From Casuarina equisetifolia (taxonomy: Eukaryota > Streptophyta > Magnoliopsida > Fagales > Casuarinaceae), in assembly GCA_028551475.1 (NCBI GenBank), contig CM052362.1, positions 16,608,521-16,672,520 of the forward strand: a DNA stretch of 64,000 bases, written 5' to 3'. Positions within the stretch are counted from its first letter, which is position 1, and each line of letters begins with the position of its first letter. Below, one piece after another: positions 23,841 through 34,639 of the stretch. A program made the position numbers and the translations under genes. The notes below the pieces were generated by a model. It did no database searches. It saw nothing but the letters and a program-made list of their open reading frames with translations, and was not told the origin of the DNA.

Positions 23841-24737
23841 TGAACCTCTCTTTATCAGCGAAAATATTCACCCCCGCAATCTCGCCTACCATTTTATGAC
23901 CAAAAACTAGTTCTGTTATTCCGCCGCTCACGGGGGCTTTTAGACAAGGATACTCAGGCTCATCCTCCTTAACTAATACCTAGCAGATAATAGCAAACAC
24001 CTATTTGAGATGTTTCCGATCATGATCTTTTCTCTTTTTTTCTGTTACCCGTTTAGCCAACTGATTTTTACGAAGTCCACGCCATCGAACCTTCTTGGAC
24101 CTTCTGTCTAATGGTGTTCGAAGGTGGGCAGCTTCAACTCCCAGGGTATACGAAGCTGTTGAGTTCCGGGCTGGCTAATACTGCTACGTAGAAATAGGGA
24201 GAGACGAAAAAAAAAAAGAAAACAGGATAGTACAAGGCCACGCAACGCTCGAATTGGTTCTTCAACCTATGGTCCAAGTCGCGGAATTGCTTCCTCTTTA
24301 TCCCCTGTACCTCCCACCAAAAATTATTCAAGCTAAGTTCGATCATATGCCTTTGGTCGAAGTGGTTTTCAGCATGACACACTGTTCAGTAGTCCTTGAT
24401 ACTGGATCCTTTAATCATGCAATTTTCATGGGGAACAAGAAAGTAGGTAGAAAGCAGTTGGGTAAGAAAAAAAAGACACAGAGAAAGCCGGATAAGGCTG
24501 ATAAGTTAAACAAGTGATAAGTCGAGTACAACTATGTTACAGGCAAAGCATGTTTTACTCACTCCAGTTGTAAGATAACAGGAAAACAGACAAGACTACT
24601 ACTTGTATATTACAGCAAAGCATGCTATTAAAAGCATGCAGAGGGCAAAACCACTAAGATTACTTCTATCATACAAGTGAGTGCGTGTAGTAGTTTGCAC
24701 GAAGCAGAAAAGGGAGAGCTTTCTTTTCAGCTTCTTT

Positions 24738-24983
24738 CTACATAGCGAAGCCACGGCCCTTTCCCCCGAAGTGATCCGTGATGACCACTCCGCCATGTGC
24801 CTGGGCCATCTCGTGGCAATTGATGGCAGCCTCTTGCTTTTGAGCCGGTGTCCTGTATGGCTTCTTAGGTTGCCTCTTGCGGCCAAAGAATTCATCTATC
24901 ATCTCAAAGCCTTCCAAGCCGATCTTTGCAAGGTCTTTCTGAGGTGCCATCCTTAACTTTGCAACGTCTTTCTGAGGTGCCAT
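24738..24983 (-). CDS. Small protein A1, 81 aa, unknown family
   Basis: A single-exon frame from ATG 24983 to a stop ending at 24738. The first 22 codons are an 11-codon tandem duplication (M-A-P-Q-K-D-V-A-K-L-R, then M-A-P-Q-K-D-L-A-K-I-G). The relatives at 49 and 61 kb start at the second of these Met codons (24950). The core is L-E-G-F-E-M-I-D-E-F-F-G, then a basic proline-rich linker and A-I-N-C-H-E-M-A-Q-A-H-G-G-V-V-I-T-D, ending in a G/R-rich tail. There is no signal peptide or membrane segment. A TATA box (25071-25077, minus strand) lies about 90 bp upstream. Three copies with the same core suggest a real gene family. I do not recognise it and assign no function. Confidence 0.65.
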   Translation of the reverse strand: MAPQKDVAKLRMAPQKDLAKIGLEGFEMIDEFFGRKRQPKKPYRTPAQKQEAAINCHEMAQAHGGVVITDHFGGKGRGFAM

Positions 24984-25070
24984 CCTTTACAGAAACAGCA
25001 GAACAGATACAGAGATCAAGTTTGCTCTCTTGCTCAATTTCCTGATGCTAATGTTTTAGGCAAGCTTCCT

Positions 25071-25077
25071 TTATATA
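25071..25077 (-). promoter_or_regulatory. TATA box of gene A1
   Basis: On the minus strand the sequence reads ctatataaagg, a good plant TATA box. Equivalent positions read tatatgaag in A2 (near 49329) and tatatac in A3 (61430-61437). Confidence 0.55.
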
Positions 25078-25089
25078 GTGAGTTAGAGC

Positions 25090-28000
25090 AATCCTTACTC
25101 TTCTCTCTTCACGGGCCCAAGCAAGAACGTGAAACAGAATATGGAATTTCAAAAGAAAAATGCAAAGAAAGCCTAACTTTTGATAATTCTGTTCAAAGAT
25201 GCATTGTTACTAGGAAATTCCTTTGGAAAATTACAGCTTAGTATTATACACTTTTCTCCCTACAAAAAGGAATAATATGTTCTATACACCTCCTACTCTT
25301 TATTTTGTTTAATCCCAACATATCATGTAATACATGGAAATATCTGACAGTTCAATTACTTGACTTTTCAAACATTTTTCCCCACTTACTACATGATTGG
25401 GAATTTATCCTGAAAGTATTTCTTTTCTTGTTGTCTTTGTATCACTTTATTCTTTTTTTTTTCCAATCCTTAAGTTTTTGTTCTATCATTCAACATAAAT
25501 AAGGGAATCAACGCTTTTGGAATTGAACTAATAGAATATAGATAAAGCTGTAACATACAGAAGGAAATCACTATAATTCTACCTATTTTTTTGTTTTCTA
25601 TTCATCAAAAGAGAATAATTATAACCTATTTATTCTTTGCTTCTTCAAAATACCGTCACTTTTTCTTCAATAAAAGAGTAAATGATCTATTTTATTTGTC
25701 TTCGTAGTCCTTGTTTTGGGAAGATTATGGATTAACTAATTATTTTTAGTTTGTGAGTACTAATTTCTAAAGATAAATTTTCATGTGAAAAGCTGGAGCT
25801 ATCCTATTAGCCCTTTTGTGAGGTTGAGTTCTTACTCTTGCAAAAAGAGTTATTCCCACTAAAGTTCAAACCATCTCCTTTGTGAAGTAGGCAAGTGTGA
25901 TGACACCCATATCACCCCTATGTAGAGATGAAATCACTCTTTTGCATTAGTCTAACATAGATAATATGGCTTCAAGGTTTCAATTTAAAATCTCATTGAA
26001 GCATAATAAAGGGATTTTTTTTCATTTTAGTAAAATTAAATATTAGTAAAATTTTAAAACTTTAATTTGGGACAATTAAGATGATTCTTTGCTATTATTT
26101 TTACGCAATGTTAGTTCTTACTAAATTATGAATGTTGCAAATACATATCAATGGACATGTTTAATTATATTTCTTAAATGTCTTTAATATATAATTGATG
26201 AGAGAATAAATCATGATTGTTAAACTTCTAAATATGCCTTCTAGAAATTCTTCTTTACAGTTGTCCACCATTATAGTATCCTACTATGATACATAATGAT
26301 TTTTTGATGATTCGCATTTTGATAGCCACTAAATTAACAAAGATACTACTTCAATGGTGGAGTAGTCAAATTGAAACAATCTTCAAGATGAATGGAGTAA
26401 ATTCTAGTTAATAAAATAAAAAGGAATGAATATACGCAATTAGGAAGCAACTTGGTGATGCATCCACAAACAGATGTCAGGCAGCGCAAATAGTTTATTG
26501 TATGTGCTTATAATCTTCGGATACAAGGGAGAATAACCAAAATAGTACCTCTGGGCCTGGGTACTCTTCATCAGGGATTAAAAAAAAAAAAAATCCCTTC
26601 ATTGTACTCTATACTTAAGGTAGGGCAGGTTCGCGAGATATTTAAGGTCTCTGGACAGATGTCGATCACATCAGTCAAAGCTAAATAAATGGAGCATATA
26701 TCTCGGAAAACTTTCTCCCAGAAAGTTAGATTCAGACATAGATAGTTTTTTTTGAAGAATAAGATTGATAAATCATCAGATAAGGAAGAGTTTCATTTTA
26801 GCTCCCACGTTGGAGAATTATACGGTTCCTATGGGATATGCTTGGTACAAAGGAAGCAAAAAATGAGGCCAACCTCAAGCAGGCAAATCTAATTGCTACT
26901 CACGATCTTCACTTACGTAAAGACACAAGCACATGCTCACACAGTGAGATACCATGAATTTTCTTTTTAGGTTAATGGTGGGCTGCCAATTGAACTACAT
27001 GCTTATTGACAAGATACTATGACACTTGATTCTTAAACTTGTCATTGAACTTGTTATTGTTTTCTTGGAGATCTTGAAGTTAAAAGGAGAAAACAAGTGG
27101 ATTATTGATTACTAATTCTGAGAATACTAGTAAGACTATGTTTTACATTTTTTTTTCTTCAATGGATGCACCTAATGTCAAATATGAGACCTTTTGATTT
27201 CAAGTAGCATCTTCTCCTAATTGAGCTAGAGATGAGCCAAAATTAACTTAGGTACTTTTTGTAATCTGGTATGATTTCGTTTTTTCTCTTTCATTCGGTT
27301 ACCACCATAGGGGGAAGATCGCCCTTGAATGTTGTGCCGATTTCCCCAATACATGCTATGTGACAAGTAGTGCTAATGGCTTACTTTGTATGCTTTTGAT
27401 ACTATTTCAGACACGGTATTCTTGATTCTTGGTGGAACGGGGAAAGTTTTGGTGGAAGCATATTTCTCGGCATTTTTGGCTAACAATTGGGATTCAGATA
27501 ACAGATGAGTAAGGCAGATAAGGTTGTTAAAAGGAATAAAGTTTGGTCCTAATCCACAAGTGGAAGGGGACACCAAAGGCAGCAACACCGTCTTGCTATT
27601 CTTCTGGTCCCCATACGGAATCAACTATGTGTGACACAAGGAACCCTCTCGGACTTTATCCTTCTGCGCGGGGAAGCACTAAACAGAGGGATAAGGGTGT
27701 GAAAAAGGCTGATGGTGTGGACGAGCCAAAGTTGATTTGGTCATATCCAAGCTCGAGCAAGCAGATACCTTGCAACAAACCTATAGAGACGGGACCGATG
27801 AACCTTTGCAGAAGATAAGATTTGGTGATACTCAAGCTCAAGCTTTGGTTTCGACCTTTCCATTCTACGAGTCCTCGTCAATGTAAAGAAGTGGCATAGT
27901 GGTATTAATCCATGGAAGAACCTTTGTTTTTCCTTCTCCTTTGCTTCCAAATCTTGGTAATGGATAGAGTGCCCCAAGATATTCATCAGTGGCTTAGCTT

Positions 28001-28340
28001 CAGTTTCCAAAAGAACTGATAGCTGATCCTTTTTATTCCCTCGTAGTCCTAATCTTAAAAGGGGAAGAAGAGGTTGTTTCCTAGATATTATTTATTTATT
28101 TATTTGTTTGAGCGATCTGCTTTGGGGCTTGAAAGTGTAGTATCCACATGATTATTTAGACCATTTGGGAGAAGGTACTAGGGTATGCATGTTGCACGTT
28201 ATACTTTTGCTCTTCAAGGCACATGACGGGTTGGGAGTGAGTGATGTGACATTGTAACAATAAAATACTAAGCTTGTTTAGTATATGGACTTTTTTACCC
28301 CAAACCTATGCTAACCACCTAATAAGTTATATCTTCTTCT
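25090..28340. other. AT-rich spacer of copy 1
   Basis: No supported gene. It matches 49350-51987 plus 56949-57540 in copy 2. A denser stretch at 27370-28010 has short open frames on both strands in both copies (for example 27656-27841 on the minus strand), but I could not identify a protein. A ttatttattta run lies at 28088-28105. The uninterrupted sequence ggggaag-cactaaacag at about 27670 is the empty site of the 51988 Copia insertion. Confidence 0.5.
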
Positions 28341-28440
28341 AAAAACATTTTGGAGACTTTAAATAAAACTACCGCAAACCTGAGCTATTTCTACCATGAT
28401 GGTATATGGTAGTTTTATTTAGAATTTCTAAGATATTTGT
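28341..28440. repeat. Foldback (MITE-like) inverted repeat, copy 1
   Basis: Perfect 13-bp arms aaataaaactacc (28361-28373) and ggtagttttattt (28408-28420) around a 34-base loop, with imperfect pairing extending about 15 bp outward on each side. The same structure is at 57579-57638 in copy 2. It could be a small decayed MITE. No target duplication was confirmed. Confidence 0.5.
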
Positions 28441-29056
28441 TGTCTCCATACTATTTTTGAATTCTAATAATGCATTCTTAATTTCAAGAATGATAAAAAA
28501 GATGTTATTTTAAAAGTCCATAATCTAGTAATAAATTATCCTTCTGACTTCAAGCCTAAAGCACTTGTAAAACTCCATCAATGAACGATTTGCTCAATTT
28601 AGCCTTGTAAACATATATGTTTCAAAGCGTTCATATCTTAAAACTCTTGCCAACTTTTAACTCGGTTAAACCATTCTCAACATAGAATATTAATTCGGTC
28701 CCAATTGTTACATAGCATGGTAGGACATCCATGCTTTTCGGTCACCTTCTGAGTTCTACATGTCATGCATGCAACTTACTTAACTAGGTAAACGATAATA
28801 CTATAGATAATTAAGATAATACTAGAGATAAACTTACATAACTAGGAAAAGAAGAACAGAAAATACAGAGTACTTCTAACATTCCATTCAAAAGCTTAAG
28901 TACAGGACTCATACTCGATCTAACTTATATATCACCAGAGGAGGTTTTATTATTTATCAGAATCATTATGTGAAGTTTTCAGAACGTTTAAAAGGCAAGC
29001 AAGATACATTAAAGTACTAAGCGATCTATCTTCGACAACCCATTGTACAGCACACT

Positions 29057-29320
29057 TTATCCGTAGTACTTGACTTCTCTATAGATAAAATAGTAAGTTT
29101 GCTTCAACATGTTGCTGCCCTGAGTGCTGCTTATAAATTCCTTTCTCCGAGGATTGTCGCTCCCCTGATACTCAACGTCCGCATATGCATGTGCCGGAGG
29201 AGCAACCCTACCATACTTCTTGGTCGGCCCATAGAAGTTGTCTATTAGAGAAAAGCCTTCATTCCCAATCCTGACAAGGTCTGCCTGCTGATATGCCATG
29301 CAGCTTTGCTTTCCTAGCAC
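29057..29320 (-). CDS. Small protein B1, 87 aa, unknown family
   Basis: One exon, ATG 29320 to stop at 29057. After M-L-G-K-Q-S-C-M-A it reads Y-Q-Q-A-D-L-V-R-I-G-N-E-G-F-S-L-I-D-N-F-Y-G, closely similar in pattern to gene A (Q-K-D-L-A-K-I-G-L-E-G-F-E-M-I-D-E-F), so A and B are likely diverged paralogs. The C-terminal half (Y-A-D-V-E-Y-Q-G-S-D-N-P-R-R, then Y-R-E-V-K-Y-Y-G) is tyrosine-rich and differs from A. It has no membrane segment. A TATA box lies at about 29389-29397 on the minus strand. The paralog B2 at 58.3 kb keeps the whole frame, with two extra codons, which supports coding. Confidence 0.65.
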   Translation of the reverse strand: MLGKQSCMAYQQADLVRIGNEGFSLIDNFYGPTKKYGRVAPPAHAYADVEYQGSDNPRRKEFISSTQGSNMLKQTYYFIYREVKYYG

Positions 29321-29388
29321 AGCAAAAACTACAAATCAAGTAGCTTTCTCTTGTTTTCCTGCTACAGATGTTGCAGGCCAAACTCCGA

Positions 29389-29397
29389 TTTTATAAG
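29389..29397 (-). promoter_or_regulatory. TATA box of gene B1
   Basis: On the minus strand cttataaaat, about 70 bp upstream of the B1 start. It is conserved in copy 2 at about 58643-58653. Confidence 0.5.
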
Positions 29398-29674
29398 GGT
29401 AGTACTCTTTCTCTGTGGGTTCAAGAGACCAGGTCATAACAACTAGAGTTTCTAGGACACGGCCATGGAAAGGAATCCAAAAATATCTGATTTCATTTCG
29501 TCGCTTTCCAGATCATGTTGCATTTTCTTAGGGAATAATCTGTAATTGCATCCTCGTACAAGAAAATGCGAGTGGGTATTTTATGCCCTTCAAATGTCGT
29601 GCATGTGGCGTCATAACTCTTACCTCATACATTTGATGCTGAGTTTAACTTAGAAGCAAAATTATTCGACTCTT

Positions 29675-30000
29675 ATGGGTAGGCCGGCAGAGCGGGCAGG
29701 ATTTGATGCGGATTCAGGTGGCAAGCAACAAGCAAACGAGAAGAGGTGGCATAATAAGGTGATTATTGTGGTGGTCGAACGCAAAAGCGGAGGCATATTG
29801 ATCCCAATTATTGAGATTCAGAATGTGAGTAAAGGATATTTGAGGGCCTAACCTTCAGGGTATCACGTCTTTCCGTGCTCCTTTCTTTCAGGTCTTTTTT
29901 TTTTTTTTTCCTTGCTGTATTCGCTAATGCTCAGAGTATTTTAACTTCTACTTTCGTACCCGACTTGCTAAGTACGTTATCTCCTTGTGGGGTTACATGA
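29675..30000 (+). CDS. Small protein C1, about 71 aa, two exons (tentative)
   Basis: A candidate divergent to B1. Exon 1 is 29675-29824 (M-G-R-P-A-E-R-A-G-F-D-A to I-P-I-I-E-I-Q-N). A consensus donor gtgagt follows, with a poly-T tract at 29893-29909 and the acceptor gctcag, then exon 2 at 29935-30000 (S-I-L-T-S-T-F-V-P-D-L) ending in TGA. Without splicing the frame would stop at 29851 after 58 codons. Copy 2 (58930-59142) lacks the intron and reads straight through the same two halves, which is the main support for this model. The family is unknown. The middle contains K-R-W-H-N-K-V-I-I-V-V-V-E-R-K. It could also be a fragment of a larger gene. Confidence 0.45.
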
Positions 30001-30930
30001 ATAATTTAGTATTCTTGTTCCTTGTGATTTGGAAGAATAATGAAAGCCTTTGAAGTTCTTCTTTCTCACTGTTTGATGCGCTAACTTGTCACAAGACATG
30101 ATGAAAGAAAAGAAAGAAAAGATAGACAACGACATGTGCGAGTTAGATTGTATTGATTCCATTATGAGGATAAACTGTACATATATACAGTCCTAAGCCT
30201 AGTCTACTCCACATGGTACTAAGTTCCTTGTTCATTGCGGAGTCGTTTTGCATTGTGGGACTAGGGTGACAAGCTGTTCTTTTGACGCAACACTGAACAA
30301 AGCTCAGCAGATTTTTTGGCAAGACACCCCCTCTTTGATGCGGCTGGTATCTGATTTGCTATTTCTTTATTTCTTTTATTTCTTTCGGCAAGCTTCTCCC
30401 TACCTGCGGTTTTGCAACTCTCATTGTGGTTCTTCAAGGCACCAGCTACTTTCCAAGAAAGAAACTGGCATAGCACTTAAGACTCTTCAACGTCTGCTGC
30501 ATAGCCACTGCTGACTTTTTGATCACACTTAGACTTAATTTTTTTTTTGTTGAATAAATATGTGAGTTTATTTATCTAAAAATAAGAGAGTATAAAAACT
30601 TAGAAACATATCTCATTATTATAATTTATTTAAAAAACAAATCAAATTTAAAATCTTTTAATTATAACATACTAAAACATTCACTTAAAAAAATTTAATA
30701 TTCTTAAATAGAGATGCTCTTTTATATATTACCTTCATAATTTTAGTCAATAAAACTAATATTTCAACAATTTTATTTGAAAATTGTTGCCAATTTTGTT
30801 TAAACCATATATAATATATATAAGTTAAAAAAGAAATTTTAAAAAGCTTCACAGTTAATCTTTTCCTTTAGTTACTTTAACTATCTATTGTAGTTCAAAA
30901 TTTCAGTTATTGATATTCCTATAAATGCCT
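30001..30930. other. Tail of duplication copy 1
   Basis: No gene is seen. 30010-30930 matches 59150-60035. A subsegment of about 190 bp (30340-30530) also recurs at 33360-33560 and 38810-39005, beside LINE fragments. The end near 30930 marks the copy border. Confidence 0.6.
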
Positions 30931-31043
30931 TGTTGTGCAAGAATATTTTGCCAATTTTTCTTGTTAAGTACATTAAAAAAATAATTAGACCTACTATCTA
31001 ATTGAGAATCATAAAAATTACAATATAAATCAATTGAGGGAAG

Positions 31044-32485
31044 TTGTTAACAAGCAACTAAATTGGATTTAATTTCATATAGATTAAATATGATTTGGTT
31101 TTGAATAGATTAGATATGATTTAGTTTTATACATATTAGATTTGATTTTGTTTCGTATAGACACACGAATCAATCTCTATAATCATCAAAAAAATTGATT
31201 TAAGAGATTTCACAAATCTTTGTTCTTTCTCTTTCTCTTTCCTTTCTTTTCTTTGGTAAATCCAATTCTGGCCATAAATCCTCTTCGTTCTTTTTCTCTC
31301 TCTTTTTCTTTCATTGTATCAAGAGCCATTGGCTAACGCCCCATTGCCAAATCCCAATGTTTGCTTCCCCACCATTTATCTCTCAACCTGACTCTTAAAA
31401 CCCACCCACCACTAACCCAACTATGCCGGCTCCTCCCTCCACCACCTTGATCACTGCTCCCTCCCCATCCTTCTAAGATCGTCTCGATGGTAGCAAGTTT
31501 GTTGTCTGGCGGACTCGACTACTCCTGTTCCTCATCTCCCACCAATACCTTTCCAACCTTAAAGGAACTGAGCTTGCCCTTCCCTCCGCTCTTCGTGACG
31601 CCAATGGGTCTGAACGCTTGAACCCTACTTACACGACCTGGTTAATCCGTGACCAGACCGCGCTAAGCTGGATCCTGGCCACCTCCACCAACATGGTGGT
31701 CACCCAATTATCCAATTTGCGCTTCTCACTTACGGCGTGTACTCACTTGAAGCAGACGTATGCCACCCAATCCTCTACACGTGCCTCTTCTTTGTGCCTC
31801 TAACTTCATACAATCTCCAAGGGCTCCTGCTCTGTCACCAAATTCTTTAATGAGTTGAAAAGAATTCTGGACCAACTAGCTGCCATTGGAGTCAAAATCG
31901 ACTACGAAGAATATACCATGCACCTGTTTTGTGGTGTCAATGAGGACTACGATGCCCTCACGACAATGGTCTTAGTCCAAAATCAGACTACACTGCTCAA
32001 TTGTGAGACTCTTCATGGCTTGATTTTGGCTCATGAGGGCCATTCCTAGTGTCGGAGGGTTATTGCTATCCAACCAACAGCGTTTGCCACCTACTCAGGT
32101 TCTTTCACAAGCCACCCTAACCCGGCCCGTCTAACATAATGTGCCATAGCGCACAACAACCTAGCACACACCAAACTACATGCAATGGGCTCTTGCCTAC
32201 ACCACCCACCCAGCAAAGGGCCCAACGCCATTCTCAACGTGGTCATCACTGTAGATTAGATTTGATTTAGTTTTGTAAATTGTTTTCAATTGTAATTCTT
32301 TTCGTATAAACACACGAATCCATCTTTGTAATCATCAGAAAAATTGATTCAATAGATTTCATAAATCTTTGTTCTCTCTCTTTTTCTTTTTCTTTTTCTT
32401 TCTCTTTCTTCTCTTTGGTAAACCTAATTTCGGCCACTGATCCTCTTCATTCTTTTTCTCTTTTTATTCACAATTTCAAAAACCA
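31044..32485 (+). mobile_element. Gag-only Copia derivative with two LTR-like flanks
   Basis: Two related flanks (about 31044-31315 and 32250-32485) share the cgtataNacacacgaatc motif and long ctttctctttc runs. Just after the left flank, tatcaagagcc (31317-31327) is a tRNA-Met-type primer site. Between them only a gag remnant is present. Protease, integrase and RT are missing, so the element is an internally deleted, non-autonomous copy. The right flank lacks the 5' part of the left one, and no target duplication was confirmed. Confidence 0.72.
31440..32230 (+). pseudogene. Copia gag remnant
   Basis: Read across stops, the segment gives D-R-L-D-G-S-K-F-V-V-W, N-P-T-Y-T-T-W-L-I-R-D-Q-T-A-L-S-W-I-L (31618-31803) and L-F-C-G-V-N-E-D-Y-D-A-L (31855-32049). 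This is the plant Copia gag order and is clearly related to the gag at 52.4 kb. The first stop inside is at 31801-31803 and another follows at 32047. It is not functional. Confidence 0.8.
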
Positions 32486-32734
32486 TTGGGATATTACTTT
32501 TGCTATAAGAAGTCTAATAATAAGAACTGATTTTGCCAATTATAATAATAAGATGTATAATTGAAATTCTTTTGCATTTAGTATTATAAATCTATCTACT
32601 CTATAAAGATGAACTTGTATAATTGACAAGATTCTAAGTGACCTCCTTAATAAAATCAAATAGCCCAAGTCCTCCTTTTTATTAGAGTAAACAAATAATC
32701 TACCAAGTAACCTTATGAGTTTTATGATCTTTCA

Positions 32735-33320
32735 AATTACCTACCTATATAGTTTGTTTCGAGATAATAAACATTTGCATCCAAAATGTGCAATAGAAAT
32801 AAAAATTGATTTTTCCAATTATAAGCTTTAGGTATAGCTTAGATGTCTCATTCCCCAACCATCAATTCTTTTCATGATTTTCTTTGTCAAAATCTTACAA
32901 TCAATATAAGTAAGGTTTTTTTGTAATAAGGGGAACACCAAGAGACTTAATTGGGAGAGTTCCTTCAAGAAAGGAGTATGATATAAAATCAAAAGCTTTT
33001 CTTATTCAATAAGTCCTAAAAATATATTTGGCATTTGTTAGGATTAAAACATAAACTTGTGAATGCTACAAAGTCTTTCAAAATATCAGTAAGATATAAC
33101 ACTGAATTTATATTCCTATATGGAAATAAAATAAATTATCAATAAAGTAAAAGTAAGTGATTTTCTCCCTTTTACATTACCAGTGGTATTTGAAAGTAGA
33201 AGCAAAAATTTTCTTGATAATAATCATATGAAGAATCTCCATGACAAAGACAAATAAATAAGGAGATAGAGGATCTCTTTGCCTTAACTTATTGGTGCCT
33301 TTGAAGTAGCCAATATGCTC
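32735..33320 (-). pseudogene. LINE (L1-type) reverse transcriptase fragment, copy 1
   Basis: On the minus strand, from about 33310 leftward, the sequence reads G-T-N-K-L-R-Q-R-D-P-L-S-P-Y-L-F, the conserved plant LINE RT block, then a decayed stretch. It parallels 38190-38760, which is slightly clearer. It is truncated on both sides, with no poly-A tail. Confidence 0.7.
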
Positions 33321-33720
33321 ACCATTAAAGTTCACAGAGAATCTGGTAGTAGTAATACATTGGCTACTTCTTTATTTTCTTTGTTTATTTCTTTTATTTC
33401 TTTTGGCAAGTTTCTCCCAACCTACGGTTTTGCAACTCTTGTTGTGGTTTTTCAAGGCACTAACTACTTTCCAAGTAATAAACTAGCATCGCACTTAGGT
33501 CTCCTTAACATCTATTGCGTAGCCACTACTAACTTTTTGCTCACACTTAAGACTCCCATTTACTAAAAGTGGTTCCTCTATTGCAACTCATGAAGATTGA
33601 AACTTTTCTTCAGGTTTGGTGATTCTCAAGGTAGTCCACGCGACCAAGTTACTAGATTTTTTCCAAGGACTCTCACAATTAAATTTAAAACATTAAGGCA
33701 ATATTTTAAAACATTATGAT
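33321..33720. other. Duplicated spacer between LINE fragment and Copia gag
   Basis: 33360-33560 is a copy of the 190-bp segment also found at 30340-30530, 38810-39005 and 59460-59660. The remainder matches 39005-39165. No gene is seen. Confidence 0.6.
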
Positions 33721-34290
33721 CATTGTTTTTCAATATTGTTCCATCTTCTTCCTTTAATCACAGTTTTAAAGAATCTAAATTCATGGCTTCTTGTTTGGAT
33801 AAAAATGATCGTCGTGATCATTTGCATCTTTTTACCATTGATTTTCCTAAAAACCCTCTTGTTACACATCCGTTCGATGATACTTACTATGAGATATGGA
33901 GCATGCAAGTTCATAGTACTCTTGAGGCTTGAGTTAAATTCAGGTTTGTTGATGACAACTTTCCTTGCCGAAATGATCTAGTCCTCGGCTCACAACAGGA
34001 CCAATGTCCTTACATCGTTAATTAATGGCTAGAGAAATCTATAAATGATAGTCCAGTCTCATGCATCGGTAGAACCAAAAAGTTCCTACGATAATATGGG
34101 ATTCCTTCGAGCTTCATTTTAGGTAATTAATAAGCACATGTTGGTATAATGTAATGCTTTCGTTACCTGATATGAGTCAAATCAGTGGGAGTGCTATTGA
34201 ATATTATACAAATTCACCGCTTATCAAAAAAGTCCTGATTTATCATCCTTTTAATTTCTTTATATGATCACACTGCTTGATGTCCATATT
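33721..34290 (+). pseudogene. Copia gag fragment, copy 1
   Basis: From ATG 33783 the frame reads M-A-S-C-L-D-K-N-D-R-R-D, then N-P-L-V-T-H-P-F-D-D-T-Y-Y and W-S-M-Q-V-H-S-T-L-E-A. After one stop it continues K-F-R-F-V-D-D-N-F-P. This is the N-terminal gag of the plant Copia type (family form: L-x-G-x-N-Y-x-x-W-S-R-x-M). No zinc knuckle or pol follows. The near-twin at 39220-39730 shares the same stop. Confidence 0.8.
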
Positions 34291-34639
34291 AGAGTACTTC
34301 TTACTAGAGTAGTTAACCTAGCTATTTATCATGCACTCAATACTTGTTGTTGATGTTATCAGGTACTATTTTCACAGTTATCTTTGTTGCATCCTTTCTA
34401 TTTTGTGTACCATCTAGAACTCCAGTTAATGGTTAATTTGGCAGCACCATCACATTTTTAACATAAAAATATAAATGAAGTAACTTGGCGAATCTCAGAG
34501 AATTTTCTAGTTATGTGGGGAATTGGAAATGAAAAGGGGAAGGGGGGAGGGAGGAAAGGAGAGAGACAAAGAGCTCATTGGACTGCTATCACAAACATAG
34601 TACATTTTTTATCCTTATGACAAATGTAGCTTTTTTGAG

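Larger units (their letters stand above)
23519..30930. repeat. Segmental duplication, copy 1
   Basis: This stretch matches 42.2-60.0 kb (copy 2, once its two Copia insertions are removed) in order and orientation, and partly 60.0-64.0 kb (copy 3). Shared landmarks are the polygalacturonase 5' end, gene A, the long AT-rich spacer, gene B, gene C and the tail ending near 30930. Sampled spacer DNA differs from copy 2 at roughly 8 percent of positions by eye. Confidence 0.88.

Noticed and set aside
24134..24382. An 82-codon minus-strand frame between polygalacturonase and gene A, with partial matches at 42.7 and 60.6 kb
   Set aside because: The frame differs between copies, and the similarity is explained by the shared duplicated DNA.
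27373..28010. Overlapping short frames on both strands, conserved in copies 1 and 2
   Set aside because: Considered as a fourth small gene, but the frames do not stay open in both copies and no start, promoter or motif stands out. Kept only as spacer.
30248..30514. A frame with hydrophobic segments (L-Y-F-F-Y-F-F) repeated at 59355
   Set aside because: It lies in the 190-bp segment copied four times with different frames and stops. Not coding.
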